From Marinibacterium sp. (GTDB taxonomy: Bacteria > Pseudomonadota > Alphaproteobacteria > Rhodobacterales > Rhodobacteraceae): a stretch of 35,978 nt of DNA. The notes under the pieces are model-generated. The model had not been told where the DNA came from. It worked only from the letters and a program-made list of their open reading frames with translations, and searched no databases. The DNA is taken from NCBI GenBank assembly GCA_025800215.1, contig JAOXSC010000161.1:1-35978 (forward strand), read 5' to 3'. The translations under genes were made by a program, and so were the position numbers. How positions within the stretch are numbered: position 1 is the first letter of the stretch; each line of letters starts with the position of its first letter. Below are positions 23,808 to 31,903 of the stretch, piece after piece.

Positions 23808-24053
23808 ATGAAGTCCTTTGTCACGTCGGCCGTCACGGTCGTACTTTTGCTTGCTGTTTTCCCGCACTCGTCTGCATCGCCCATCGCGGCAGCGTCGCCA
23901 TCGCTGATGGACCGGATCGAGGCGCTGACCCCTGCGCCACTGAATGCCGCCTGTTGCAAGACGTGCCGCAAGGGCAAGGCTTGTGGCGATTCCTGTATTT
24001 CCGCCAGCAAGACATGCCGCAAAGGGGTCGGTTGCGCCTGCGATGCAAACTGA
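23808..24053 (+). CDS. Small secreted cysteine-rich protein
   Basis: 81 aa. A signal peptide covers about residues 1-24 (MKSFVTSAVTVVLLLAVFPH, then SSAS). The C-terminal third holds eight cysteines (C49, C50, C53, C59, C63, C70, C76, C78) with Lys/Arg/Gly between them. KTCRKGKAC (51-59) and KTCRKGVGC (68-76) form an internal repeat. I recall similar small C-C-x-x-C-x-K-G-K-A-C-G-D-S-C-I-S proteins in many proteobacteria, but know no function. Metal binding or disulfide-stabilised structure is plausible. A GAGG ribosome site lies before the ATG, and the upstream DNA is unusually AT-rich (23766-23800), consistent with a strong own promoter. Confidence 0.82.
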   Translation: MKSFVTSAVTVVLLLAVFPHSSASPIAAASPSLMDRIEALTPAPLNAACCKTCRKGKACGDSCISASKTCRKGVGCACDAN

Positions 24054-24071
24054 CATCACGGCTGACCCCGG

Positions 24072-24090
24072 TGACCGGGCCCGCCGGTCA
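24072..24090. terminator. Hairpin between convergent genes
   Basis: TGACCGG (24072-24078) and CCGGTCA (24084-24090) form a perfect 7-bp stem with loop GCCCG between the Cys-rich gene and the CorC-type gene. No T-tract follows. It is likely a bidirectional transcription end or an RNA 3' stabiliser. Confidence 0.45.
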
Positions 24091-24116
24091 TGCCAGTCGG
24101 ACTTATCTTAGCGGGC

Positions 24117-25433
24117 CTATAGCGGCCGGATCCGCAGCCCGGTGATCCGGTTGCCTTCGCGGGCGGTGACCTCGAACCGGAAGCCGTGGAACGAAAACAC
24201 CTGCCCGGCCGACGGGATCATCTGGGCTTCGTGCATGACCAGACCGGCGACGGTGTTGGCTTCGTCGTCGGGCAGTGACCAGTCGCAGGCGCGGTTGAGG
24301 TCTCGGATGGTCATGGCGCCTTCGATTTCGATGCTGCCATCTTCGGCGCGGGTGATCTGATCGCCTTCGTCCTTGTCGAACTCGTCGGTGATCTCGCCCA
24401 CGATCTCTTCTAGGATGTCTTCGAGCGTGATCAGCCCCTGCAGCGACCCGTATTCATCGACCACCAGCGCAAAATGGCTGCGCAATTGCAGGAATTCACG
24501 CATCTGATCGTCAAGCGTTGTGGTGTTGGGCACGAAATAGGGATCATTGGCCACATCGGTGATCTTGAAATCCCGCAGCGCCGACGCATCGCCATTGGTG
24601 CCGCCGATCATCGCATACATGCTGCGCAGAAGATCCTTGGCGTGGATCACGCCGATGATGTTTTCGGGATCATCCAGATAGACGGGCAGGCGGGTGTGGG
24701 GGCTTTTGAGACACTGATCCAGGATCTTTTCCGGCGCCATCGCGGCATTGATCATCTCGATGCCCGAACGGTGCAGCATGATTTCGTCGACAAAGCGGTC
24801 ATCCAGATCCAGCGCGCCCATGATGCGGTCGCGGTCTTCCTTTTCCACGATGCCTTCGGAATGGCCCAGCTGCAGGGCGCCGGCAATTTCTTCGCGCACG
24901 GCCAGAAAATGGCTGTCAGGGTCGATCTGCACCCCGAACAGCCGCAGCACCCCGCGCACCAGCAGACGCACGGCGCTGACCACCGGTGACAGCAGCGTGA
25001 CCATCACCCCGACCGGGGCGGCCACCGCCGATGCGGCTTTTTCGGCATTGCTGATGGCGTAGGTTTTCGGCAGCACCTCGGCAAAGACCAGCACCAGAAG
25101 GGTCATGACCAGCGTGGCCAGCGCCACGCCGCTTTCGCCAAAGGCGCGGGTGAACAGGGCTGTGGCCAGCGATGCGGCCAGGATGTTGACCAGGTTGTTG
25201 CCCAGAAGGATCGACCCGATCAGCCGTTCGGTGTCTTCGGTGATCGCCAATGCGCGTTCGGCCCCGCGTGACCCTTTGTCGGCCTGGGTGCGCAGCTTGC
25301 CGCGCGACGCTGCGGTCAGCGCGGTTTCGGACCCCGAAAAGAACCCCGAGCACACCAGCAGAAACACGATCATGCCCGCCGTCATCCAGAATGTGCTGTC
25401 AAATGCTGTGGTTGCCACTGTCTGCGTGTCCAT
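24117..25433 (-). CDS. CNNM/CorC-type (DUF21-CBS) transporter
   Basis: 438-aa inner-membrane protein. The N-terminal DUF21 domain (about 12-190) has three to four membrane segments and the FLLVCSGFFSGSETALTAASRGK and GSILLGNNLVNILAASLAT signatures. A CBS pair spans about 200-340, with DRIMGALDLDDRFVDEIM at its entry and LVVDEYGSLQGLITLEDILEEIVGEI at its end. A CorC_HlyC C-terminal domain follows (about 355-438). Homologues are Na+-coupled Mg2+/Co2+ exporters (CNNM/CorB), although many are labelled haemolysin-like. It lies 80 bp after xerD on the same strand. Confidence 0.92.
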   Translation of the reverse strand: MDTQTVATTAFDSTFWMTAGMIVFLLVCSGFFSGSETALTAASRGKLRTQADKGSRGAERALAITEDTERLIGSILLGNNLVNILAASLATALFTRAFGESGVALATLVMTLLVLVFAEVLPKTYAISNAEKAASAVAAPVGVMVTLLSPVVSAVRLLVRGVLRLFGVQIDPDSHFLAVREEIAGALQLGHSEGIVEKEDRDRIMGALDLDDRFVDEIMLHRSGIEMINAAMAPEKILDQCLKSPHTRLPVYLDDPENIIGVIHAKDLLRSMYAMIGGTNGDASALRDFKITDVANDPYFVPNTTTLDDQMREFLQLRSHFALVVDEYGSLQGLITLEDILEEIVGEITDEFDKDEGDQITRAEDGSIEIEGAMTIRDLNRACDWSLPDDEANTVAGLVMHEAQMIPSAGQVFSFHGFRFEVTAREGNRITGLRIRPL

Positions 25434-25512
25434 TGGGTGTCAAATCCTTTGCCGCAGGCGTTTTATGATGGGTGCTGCGATTCCGATCAAGATGGGGAGG
25501 ATGCCCCGGCGA

Positions 25513-26493
25513 TCAATCCCCCACGCTGTCCGGGTCGTCATGGGCCAGCGGATGGTGTTCGAGAACCAATGCGCTGAGCCGTGTGTCCAGCACATGGGTG
25601 TAGATTTCGGTGGTCGACACATCCGCATGGCCAAGCAGCGTCTGGATCGCCCGCAGATCGGCGCCGTTGGCCAGAAGATGCGTGGCAAAGGCGTGGCGCA
25701 GCGTGTGCGGCGTGACCGTGTCGGGCGACAGCCCCGCCGTGACGGCGAGCTCCTTGATCAGCAGGAAAAAGCGCTGGCGCGTCAGGTGCCCCGATTTGCC
25801 GCGCGACGGGAACAGGAACCGCGATGGCGGCGTGCCCCTGGCGATGCGGTCAGTGTCTTCGGCCGCGTCGCGCCGGGTCAGCCAGGCCGCCAGCGCATCG
25901 CGCGCCGATGGCGACAGCGGCACCATGCGTTCCTTGTCGCCCTTGCCGCGCACCAGCAGCATGCGCGGATCGCCCCGCGCCGCAGCGACGGGCAGGGACA
26001 CAAGTTCGCTCACCCGCATGCCGGTGGCATAAAGCAGTTCCATCAGGCAGGTGTTGCGCAGCCGGTCGTCGCGGCTGCGCCCGGTGTCGCGCGCGGCCTC
26101 CAGCAGGCGGTCGACCTCGTCCGTGGTCAGCGTCTTGGGCAGGCGCTTGTCGCGTCCGGGCCCGCGGATCTGGATCACCGGGTTGTCGGCGCGCCAGCCT
26201 TCGTCAAAGGCAAAGCGGTAAAGCTGTTTGGCCGCAGACAGCCGCCGCGCGCGGGTGGCGGTGGACATGCCCGCATCGCTGAGCCCGATCAGATAGGCTT
26301 CGATGTCGTCGCGGCTGGCGCTGGCAAAGCCCAGATCACGGGCGGCCAGATGGGCGGCCAGATCGCGCAGATCGCGCCCATAGGCCAGCTGGGTGTTGGT
26401 GGCCGCCCCCTGTTCGGCGGCCTGCGCCTGCAGAAAGGTGCTGATCCAGGTCAGATCGTCCTGCGGGGCGTGGGGGCGGGCGGGCTCGGTCAT
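25513..26493 (-). CDS. xerD: Tyrosine recombinase XerD
   Basis: 326-aa site-specific recombinase that resolves chromosome dimers at dif with XerC. The N-terminal SAM-like core-binding domain covers about 10-105. All catalytic residues are in place: R160 (ATGMRVSEL), K184 (VRGKGDKER), H263 and R266 (TPHTLRHAFATHLLANGADL), H289 (LLGHADVSTTEIYTHV) and the nucleophile Y298. Placement upstream of a CorC-type gene rather than in a mobile element supports the chromosomal XerD identity over a phage integrase. Its start overlaps the end of the 530-aa exported protein gene by 4 bp. Confidence 0.93.
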   Translation of the reverse strand: MTEPARPHAPQDDLTWISTFLQAQAAEQGAATNTQLAYGRDLRDLAAHLAARDLGFASASRDDIEAYLIGLSDAGMSTATRARRLSAAKQLYRFAFDEGWRADNPVIQIRGPGRDKRLPKTLTTDEVDRLLEAARDTGRSRDDRLRNTCLMELLYATGMRVSELVSLPVAAARGDPRMLLVRGKGDKERMVPLSPSARDALAAWLTRRDAAEDTDRIARGTPPSRFLFPSRGKSGHLTRQRFFLLIKELAVTAGLSPDTVTPHTLRHAFATHLLANGADLRAIQTLLGHADVSTTEIYTHVLDTRLSALVLEHHPLAHDDPDSVGD

Positions 26494-28082
26494 GAGCGCT
26501 TTAGCAGCCGCAGTTCCAGCGCGGCGCGCCGTGCGGTCCGTTCAAGCCCGGTGGCGCGCAGGGTGGCGATGGCTTCGGTGAGGGCGGCCAGATTGCCATC
26601 GGCCCCCTGATCGAAGCGGGTGATCGCACGCAGCATGACTTCGCCCTGGCGGTCGGCCCCCAGCAGCAGATCCAGCGTGCGCGGCAGCGGCGCGGGATCC
26701 GCAAAGCCTGCCGCAATCGCGGCGGCCTGCGGATCAGGGGCGCTGTCGACATCAGGGCGCCCCCCGGCCAGGGCCAGCAGAAACCGGGTTTCGGCGCGCG
26801 TGTCGGGGCGCGCCACCAGCGCCGCGCCGGGCTTGCCGGCCAGCAGCTGCACCCGGAACGCGATCTGGCGCGCCTGCGGGCTGGTCAGGTCACGCCCGCG
26901 CAGCGCATCGGCAAAGATCCCGGCAAAGGCGGTTTCGATCCGGGCCTGCTCCATCGCCGCCCAGGCCGCGATCAGCGCCTGATCAAGCGCTGCGGGGTCC
27001 TGCCCCTGCAGGGCGGTTTCCAGCGCCTGCACCGCGCGCACCCGGTCCCAGACGCCACCCGATGCGGCCGGACGCCGGGCGGTGTAGATCCCCAACAGAT
27101 GATTGCCGACCATGGCGCCGCTGCGGGTCAGGCGCTCGGCGGCTTCAAGCTGGGCTTTCCAGCCCGCCACATCGCGCAGATCGGCATTGGCAAAGACGCG
27201 CGGCAGGCTGGCGGTGGGCAGACGTTCGCCGATGCTCTCATACAGACGAAAGGTCAGTGCATCGGGCTGGGCCGGCACCGGCAGGAACGGGGCATCTTCG
27301 TAGAATTCGGTATTGAGAAAGCGGTCGAGCAATTCGTTTTCGGCCACGCTCAGCAGACCCAGCGTGGCACCATTGGCGCGCAGCAGCTCGGCGGTCTGCC
27401 AGTCGCCGCCACGTGCGGCGCAAAAGATGCGTGCCTGCAGGCTGGGGGCCAGCGCGGGGCGGGCATTGAGGCTTGCACAGGCGCGGGCTTCGTCACCGGT
27501 CAGCAGGGCGGCATCGAACCAGCGCCGGAAGAGCTGCGGATCCTGTGCGCCACCGGCCATTTCGGCCAGCGCCTGCGCGGGATCGGCCGCGCCAAGCTGC
27601 AACAGCCGGTCCAGCCGCGCGCGCATCAGCGCGGCGGCCGGCTCGGCGCCCGCCGGGGGCACGGTTTCGGCCAGCAGCAGCGAATAGAGCACCGATTGCA
27701 GCGCCGGGCTGTCGATCACCGGCGCCCGCGCGATCAGCCGCGCCAGCGTGCGCGCGTCGGAATTCTGAAAGACGGTTGCCGCAATGCCCGACTGCTCGGC
27801 CGACACCAGCCCCACGGGGGCGGCCTGCTCAGGCAGCGGTCGCACGCTGACATCGGGGGCGGTGCCCGGCGTGACAGAAGGTTCAAGCAGGATGGTGGGC
27901 CCGGCGGGCGTCGGGCTTTGCCGATCAAGCCAGGGGATTGCCGATAGCGGCGCGCCGACCGCGCTATCCTGGCTGCGCCCCACCAAAAGCGGCGTCTGCG
28001 CCCCGGCGGGTGGCGTGGTGGCGCCCGACACCCCCAGCATGCCTACAACGCCCAGCGACAGGCATGTGGTCCTAATCCACAT
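26490..28082 (-). CDS. Exported Ala-rich protein of unknown function, upstream of xerD
   Basis: 530 aa. A signal peptide covers about residues 1-29 (LSLGVVGMLGVSGATTPPAGAQ). The rest is rich in Ala, Leu, Arg and Asp in helix-forming runs such as DARTLARLIARAPV and LMRARLDRLLQLGAADPAQA, suggesting an alpha-solenoid like TPR or HEAT repeats. I find no catalytic motif. The ATG lies within the last codons of a 49-aa membrane protein gene and the stop overlaps xerD by 4 bp, so all three should be co-translated. A periplasmic scaffold role is a guess from the fold type only. Confidence 0.8.
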   Translation of the reverse strand: MWIRTTCLSLGVVGMLGVSGATTPPAGAQTPLLVGRSQDSAVGAPLSAIPWLDRQSPTPAGPTILLEPSVTPGTAPDVSVRPLPEQAAPVGLVSAEQSGIAATVFQNSDARTLARLIARAPVIDSPALQSVLYSLLLAETVPPAGAEPAAALMRARLDRLLQLGAADPAQALAEMAGGAQDPQLFRRWFDAALLTGDEARACASLNARPALAPSLQARIFCAARGGDWQTAELLRANGATLGLLSVAENELLDRFLNTEFYEDAPFLPVPAQPDALTFRLYESIGERLPTASLPRVFANADLRDVAGWKAQLEAAERLTRSGAMVGNHLLGIYTARRPAASGGVWDRVRAVQALETALQGQDPAALDQALIAAWAAMEQARIETAFAGIFADALRGRDLTSPQARQIAFRVQLLAGKPGAALVARPDTRAETRFLLALAGGRPDVDSAPDPQAAAIAAGFADPAPLPRTLDLLLGADRQGEVMLRAITRFDQGADGNLAALTEAIATLRATGLERTARRAALELRLLKRS

Positions 28083-28221
28083 CCAGCGTCACCGGCTGCC
28101 GGATCTCGGATTTGGGGGCCGAGAAATCCGCGCCGAAGAACGGACCGACATAGGCGTAGACAACCAGGGCCACGAAAGCCAGCACCAGAAGGTACAGAAG
28201 GAATTTGATCAAGCGTCGCAT
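28072..28221 (-). CDS. 49-aa single-helix membrane protein
   Basis: A short gene that simple length filters would miss. The protein begins MRRLIKFLLYLLVLAFVALV and continues VYAYVGPFFGADFSAP to end KSEIRQPVTLDVD. One transmembrane helix spans about residues 6-25 behind a basic N-terminus (MRRLIK), so by the positive-inside rule the C-terminal tail lies outside. The last 11 bp overlap the start of the 530-aa exported protein (ATG at 28082), which argues that both are real and coupled. It is divergent from aroK. Function unknown. Confidence 0.75.
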   Translation of the reverse strand: MRRLIKFLLYLLVLAFVALVVYAYVGPFFGADFSAPKSEIRQPVTLDVD

Positions 28222-28315
28222 CGTGTCTTTTCTCTGCCTCAGGGCCCGTTCGGGCGCGTTGTTTTCGTTGATTTATACCTAGCCTTTTTCACAAGATCAC
28301 GTCATTGACGAGCTG
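28222..28315. promoter_or_regulatory. Divergent promoter gap of the 49-aa gene and aroK
   Basis: 94 bp with an AT-rich centre (28259-28290, including TTGTTTTCGTTGATTTATAC) that must hold the aroK promoter and probably that of the opposite operon. Candidate hexamers can be picked, but none is convincing enough to assign. Confidence 0.4.
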
Positions 28316-28921
28316 ATGAGCGAAATTGAGCACAATACGGGCCCTCAGGACACGGGTGGCGCTGCGCAACCGCGCGCGGGCGGTCTGAAAAAGACCGTTG
28401 TCATGGTGGGCATGATGGGCGCTGGCAAGACGGCGGTGGGCCGCGCGCTGGCCGAGCGTCTGGGCGTGCGGTTTCTCGACAGCGATGTCGAGATCGAAAA
28501 GGCCGCCAACATGTCGATTGCCGAGATCTTCGAGCGTCACGGAGAATCGTTTTTCCGCGACCGCGAACGCCAGGTCATCGCACGCCTTCTGGACGAAGAA
28601 TGCGGGATCCTGTCCACCGGCGGCGGGGCCTTTCTGAGCGCGCAGAACCGCGCGCTCATTTCCGATCGCGGCGTGTCGGTCTGGCTGCGCGCCGACATCG
28701 AGGTGCTGTGGAACCGGGTCCGGCACAAGGACACGCGCCCGCTGCTGCGCACCGCCGATCCGCGCGCCACCCTGCAAGAGATCTATGACGCGCGCGTACC
28801 CCTTTATTCAAAGGCCGATCTGGCGGTGACGTCGGATGGTCAGGTGTCGATCCCGGCCATGGTGGACCGGGTGATCACGGCGCTCGAGACGCGCCCGGAT
28901 GTATTGGAAAGACAGCAATGA
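28316..28921 (+). CDS. aroK: Shikimate kinase
   Basis: 201-aa cytoplasmic enzyme that phosphorylates shikimate at the 3-OH in chorismate synthesis. The P-loop is VGMMGAGKTAVG (about 31-42), the shikimate-binding Asp is in FLDSDVEIEK, the Arg in SFFRDRERQV, and the GGG loop in ILSTGGGAFLS. The lid region has RHKDTRPLL. The N-terminal 24 residues are a polar extension common in alphaproteobacteria. The stop overlaps the aroB start (ATGA, 28918-28921), the standard aroKB operon. Confidence 0.97.
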   Translation: MSEIEHNTGPQDTGGAAQPRAGGLKKTVVMVGMMGAGKTAVGRALAERLGVRFLDSDVEIEKAANMSIAEIFERHGESFFRDRERQVIARLLDEECGILSTGGGAFLSAQNRALISDRGVSVWLRADIEVLWNRVRHKDTRPLLRTADPRATLQEIYDARVPLYSKADLAVTSDGQVSIPAMVDRVITALETRPDVLERQQ

Positions 28922-30033
28922 CACGACAGGTTCACGTGGATCTGGGCGAGCGCGCCTATGACGTGCAGGTGGGGCCCGGATTGATCGGGCAGGCGGGGGC
29001 GTGGATCGCGCCCTTGCTGGCGCGCCCGCGGGTGGCCGTGATCACCGATGAGCGCGTGGCCGAGCTGCATCTTGAGCCGCTGCGCGCAGGTCTGAAGGCG
29101 CAGGGCATCGACATGGTGTCGCTGGCCCTGCCGGCGGGTGAAGCCACCAAAAGCTGGCCCTTCCTGTCGCAGGCGGTGGAATGGCTGCTGTCGCAAAAAG
29201 TCGAACGGCGCGACGTGGTCGTGGCCCTGGGCGGCGGCGTGATCGGGGATCTGGCGGGCTTTGCCGCCGCGATCCTGCGCCGGGGCGTGCGCTTTGTGCA
29301 GATCCCCACGTCGCTTTTGGCGCAGGTCGACAGCTCGGTGGGGGGCAAGACGGGGATCAACACGCCCCATGGCAAGAACCTGGTGGGGGCGTTTCATCAG
29401 CCGTCGCTGGTGCTGGCCGATACCGATGTGCTGGCCACGCTGACGCCGCGCGATTTTCTGGCGGGATATGGCGAGGTCGTGAAATACGGGCTTTTGGGCG
29501 ATGCGTCGTTCTTTTCCTGGCTGGAACAGAACGGGTCTGCGCTGGCGGCCGGGGATCGCGATGCGCGCGTTCAGGCGGTGGCCCGTTCGGTCGAGATGAA
29601 GGCCGAGATCGTCGTGCGCGACGAAACCGAACAGGGCGACCGGGCGCTGCTGAACCTTGGCCATACCTTCTGTCACGCGCTTGAGGCCGCGACCGGCTAT
29701 TCTGACCGGCTGCTGCATGGTGAAGGCGTGGCCGTCGGCTGCGCGCTGGCCTTCGAGCTGTCGGCCCGGCTGGGTCTCTGCCCGCAGGAAGACCCCAGCC
29801 GCGTGCGCGCCCATCTGCGCGACATGGGGATGAAGACGGATCTGGCCGATATTCCCGGCGATCTGCCGGGGGCCGAAGCGCTGCTGGATCTGATGGGGCA
29901 GGACAAGAAGGTGATCGACGGGCAGCTGCGTTTCATCCTGGCACGCGGGATCGGCGCGGCCTTCGTGACGTCGGACGTGCCCGGTGATGCGGTGCTGGAC
30001 CTGCTGAAAGACGCGCTGGCGGCACGCGGCTAG
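28918..30033 (+). CDS. aroB: 3-Dehydroquinate synthase
   Basis: 371 aa. It converts DAHP to 3-dehydroquinate, the second step of the shikimate pathway, using NAD+ and a divalent metal. Motifs seen: GEATKSWPF, the NAD-binding glycine block ALGGGVIGDLAGFAAA, IPTSLLAQVDSSVGGKTGIN, the Glu/Lys in GYGEVVKYG, and the metal-ligand region LLNLGHTFCHALE and LLHGEGVAVG. The NLGHTFCHALE form, with Cys for the usual Gly, is a mild variation. It is translationally coupled to aroK. Confidence 0.97.
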   Translation: MTRQVHVDLGERAYDVQVGPGLIGQAGAWIAPLLARPRVAVITDERVAELHLEPLRAGLKAQGIDMVSLALPAGEATKSWPFLSQAVEWLLSQKVERRDVVVALGGGVIGDLAGFAAAILRRGVRFVQIPTSLLAQVDSSVGGKTGINTPHGKNLVGAFHQPSLVLADTDVLATLTPRDFLAGYGEVVKYGLLGDASFFSWLEQNGSALAAGDRDARVQAVARSVEMKAEIVVRDETEQGDRALLNLGHTFCHALEAATGYSDRLLHGEGVAVGCALAFELSARLGLCPQEDPSRVRAHLRDMGMKTDLADIPGDLPGAEALLDLMGQDKKVIDGQLRFILARGIGAAFVTSDVPGDAVLDLLKDALAARG

Positions 30034-30115
30034 GCGCGCGCGCCAAGGGGGCTTTTCCCACGGGCGCGGATGCGGCACTCTGACAGGGGACAGATCCCGA
30101 AACAGGGGGCCCCTG

Positions 30116-31384
30116 ATGCTGCGATTGTTCCATGTCTGCGCCGTGGTGATGGCCATGGCGGCGCCGTCCCTGGTGGCCGCTCAGGTCAAGCTTGAGGGCA
30201 CGTTCACCGCCGACCGCGCCTGCGAGGCGACGCAAAAGCTGAGCAGCGGCAATCCCGGCGGGGTGCAGACGCGGCCCGGACAGGGGTACGAGGTTCTCGG
30301 CCTCAACCGGCAGCCGCCCAGCCATGTGTGGATCCGTGTCCCCGGCGCGCCGGTCACCGACAAACGCTGGGTGGCGGTGGGCTGTGGCCGGATCGACGCG
30401 ACCACGCCCACGCCCACGCCTGCGTTCCGTAGTGTGACGATCAGCGGCAATTTTCACACCACGCAAAGCTGCCCGGCGCTCAAGCGCACCGATGCGGCGC
30501 CCGACGGGACGGTGGTTGAGCCGGGCAAGGTCTATGGGCTGGTGGCGCGCAGCGCGGATGATGGCTTTGTCCGGATCACCCATTTCGGCGCCGATGATCC
30601 GCGCGACCGCTGGGTGGCAGCCGCCTGTGGCCGATCCGAAATCACCTATGACGCCGAACGGCTGCCCATTGTGCCGGGCAGCATCGAACACACGCTGGCG
30701 GCCTCGTGGCAGCCGGGCTTCTGCGAGATCCGCGCCGGGCAGGGGGATCCCGGCTGCGCCAGCCTGCATGACGCGCATCCCGCCACGCGGCAGTTTTCGC
30801 TGCACGGGCTCTGGCCCGATGACTGGAACACGGTGGCGGCCTTTCCGTGCAATTGCGGTGGGTCCGGTGGCCCGACCTCGTGTTTTGCAAAGGGCGAGAG
30901 GGAGCCTGCCCGGATCAGCGACGGGTTGCGCCAGCAGCTTGAGCTGGCCATGCCCGGCGCGCTTGGCACGCTTGAGGATCACGAATGGTCCAAGCACGGC
31001 ACCTGTTACGAGCGGTTTGAAACCGGCCCCGATGCGGGCGCCGATGCCGAGGAATATTTCACCGACAGCCTGATGTTGCTGGATCAGCTGAACCGGTCGG
31101 CGGTGCAAGAACTGTTCGAGGACAACCGGGGCAGGATGCTGCGCGCCGATCAGATCCATGCGGCCTTTGACACCGCCTTTGGCCCCGGTGCGCAGGATCG
31201 GGTGCAGATCGTCTGCCGTCGCACCACCAACGGGCAGCAGATCATCTATGAGCTGCGCATCGGTCTGGCAGGGCCCATCGGGCCCGATGCGGATCTGGGT
31301 GCGCTGATACAGGCGGCCCCGACGTGGGCCGAGGCGTCAACCGCGCCCGAATGTTCCGGCGGGCAGGTCGTTCAGTGGCGCTGA
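30116..31384 (+). CDS. Secreted ribonuclease T2 with duplicated N-terminal module
   Basis: 422 aa with signal peptide about 1-22 (ending SLVAAQ). The RNase T2 domain occupies about 185-400. It has both catalytic segments: CAS-I QFSLHGLWPDDW (H230) and CAS-II LEDHEWSKHGTCY (H289, E290, H294). Its Cys pairs are also present. It should degrade single-stranded RNA in the periplasm or outside the cell. Before it are two related modules of about 70 residues (24-94 and 107-175), each ending D-x-R/K-R/D-W-V-A-x-x-C-G-R, joined by a TTPTPTPA linker. E. coli RNase I lacks these modules. The gene lies 82 bp after aroB and could have its own promoter. Confidence 0.92.
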   Translation: MLRLFHVCAVVMAMAAPSLVAAQVKLEGTFTADRACEATQKLSSGNPGGVQTRPGQGYEVLGLNRQPPSHVWIRVPGAPVTDKRWVAVGCGRIDATTPTPTPAFRSVTISGNFHTTQSCPALKRTDAAPDGTVVEPGKVYGLVARSADDGFVRITHFGADDPRDRWVAAACGRSEITYDAERLPIVPGSIEHTLAASWQPGFCEIRAGQGDPGCASLHDAHPATRQFSLHGLWPDDWNTVAAFPCNCGGSGGPTSCFAKGEREPARISDGLRQQLELAMPGALGTLEDHEWSKHGTCYERFETGPDAGADAEEYFTDSLMLLDQLNRSAVQELFEDNRGRMLRADQIHAAFDTAFGPGAQDRVQIVCRRTTNGQQIIYELRIGLAGPIGPDADLGALIQAAPTWAEASTAPECSGGQVVQWR

Positions 31385-31391
31385 CGCGCCC

Positions 31392-31880
31392 TTAGTCGCA
31401 GCTTTGGGGAACGGCGCTGTGGATTGGCTGATCCGACGGGCTCAGATGCGCCGACTGGATCGACATGGGCTGGAACGGCGGGTCCATCTGCATGCCCGGA
31501 TTGGTCAGGTGGATCGTATAACAGCCTGCAAAGACGGATGTTTGGCCATCCGTCCCGAGGGCCGAAATCGCCACCGGCAGCGCCCAGAAGATCTGGCCCG
31601 CGCCCGGATCGGGCTGGGTCGGGCCGAACTGCACGCTGACCGATTTGGTCTTGGCATAGCCTGCCGACCAGCTGGCAAAATCCGCCGGCGCCGCGTCGGG
31701 CGTGAAATAGCCATAGGCGCGGGCGTATTGCTGTTTGTTGATGGCATCGTAATAGCTCTGCACCAGAGTTTGCGGGGTCGAGCGGTCGTCAAGATATTGC
31801 GTCTCGGCCCGCGCCTGCGGGCCAAAGACTGCGACGGTCAGCATGGCAGCCAGCGCCAGTTTTGGTGTCAGATCTGCCAT
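31392..31880 (-). CDS. Exported protein of unknown function, NTF2-like region
   Basis: 162 aa. Residues 1-25 form a signal peptide (LALAAMLTVAVFGPQARA). The mature protein has a segment TLVQSYYDAINKQQYARAYGYF, typical of the first helices of NTF2-like/SnoaL folds that bind small ligands, followed by beta-rich sequence with two cysteines (AGCYTIHL and the C-terminal PQSCD). No catalytic motif is evident. It ends 7 bp from the convergent RNase T2 gene and lies 23 bp after ssb on the same strand. Confidence 0.75.
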   Translation of the reverse strand: MADLTPKLALAAMLTVAVFGPQARAETQYLDDRSTPQTLVQSYYDAINKQQYARAYGYFTPDAAPADFASWSAGYAKTKSVSVQFGPTQPDPGAGQIFWALPVAISALGTDGQTSVFAGCYTIHLTNPGMQMDPPFQPMSIQSAHLSPSDQPIHSAVPQSCD

Positions 31881-31903
31881 GTGTCCTGCTCCATCTGTCC
31901 CGA

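Noticed and set aside
25105-26610. 501-codon plus-strand frame opposite the CorC-type gene and xerD
   Set aside because: It shows no family pattern; XerD with all catalytic residues lies opposite.
30033-30044. GGCGCGCGCGCC palindrome after aroB
   Set aside because: Simple GC alternation in a GC-rich genome, with no T-tract; not specific enough to call a terminator or operator.
28840-31159. Two long minus-strand frames (438 and 408 codons) opposite aroB and the RNase T2 gene
   Set aside because: Both mirror unmistakable genes and have the composition of antisense frames in high-GC DNA.
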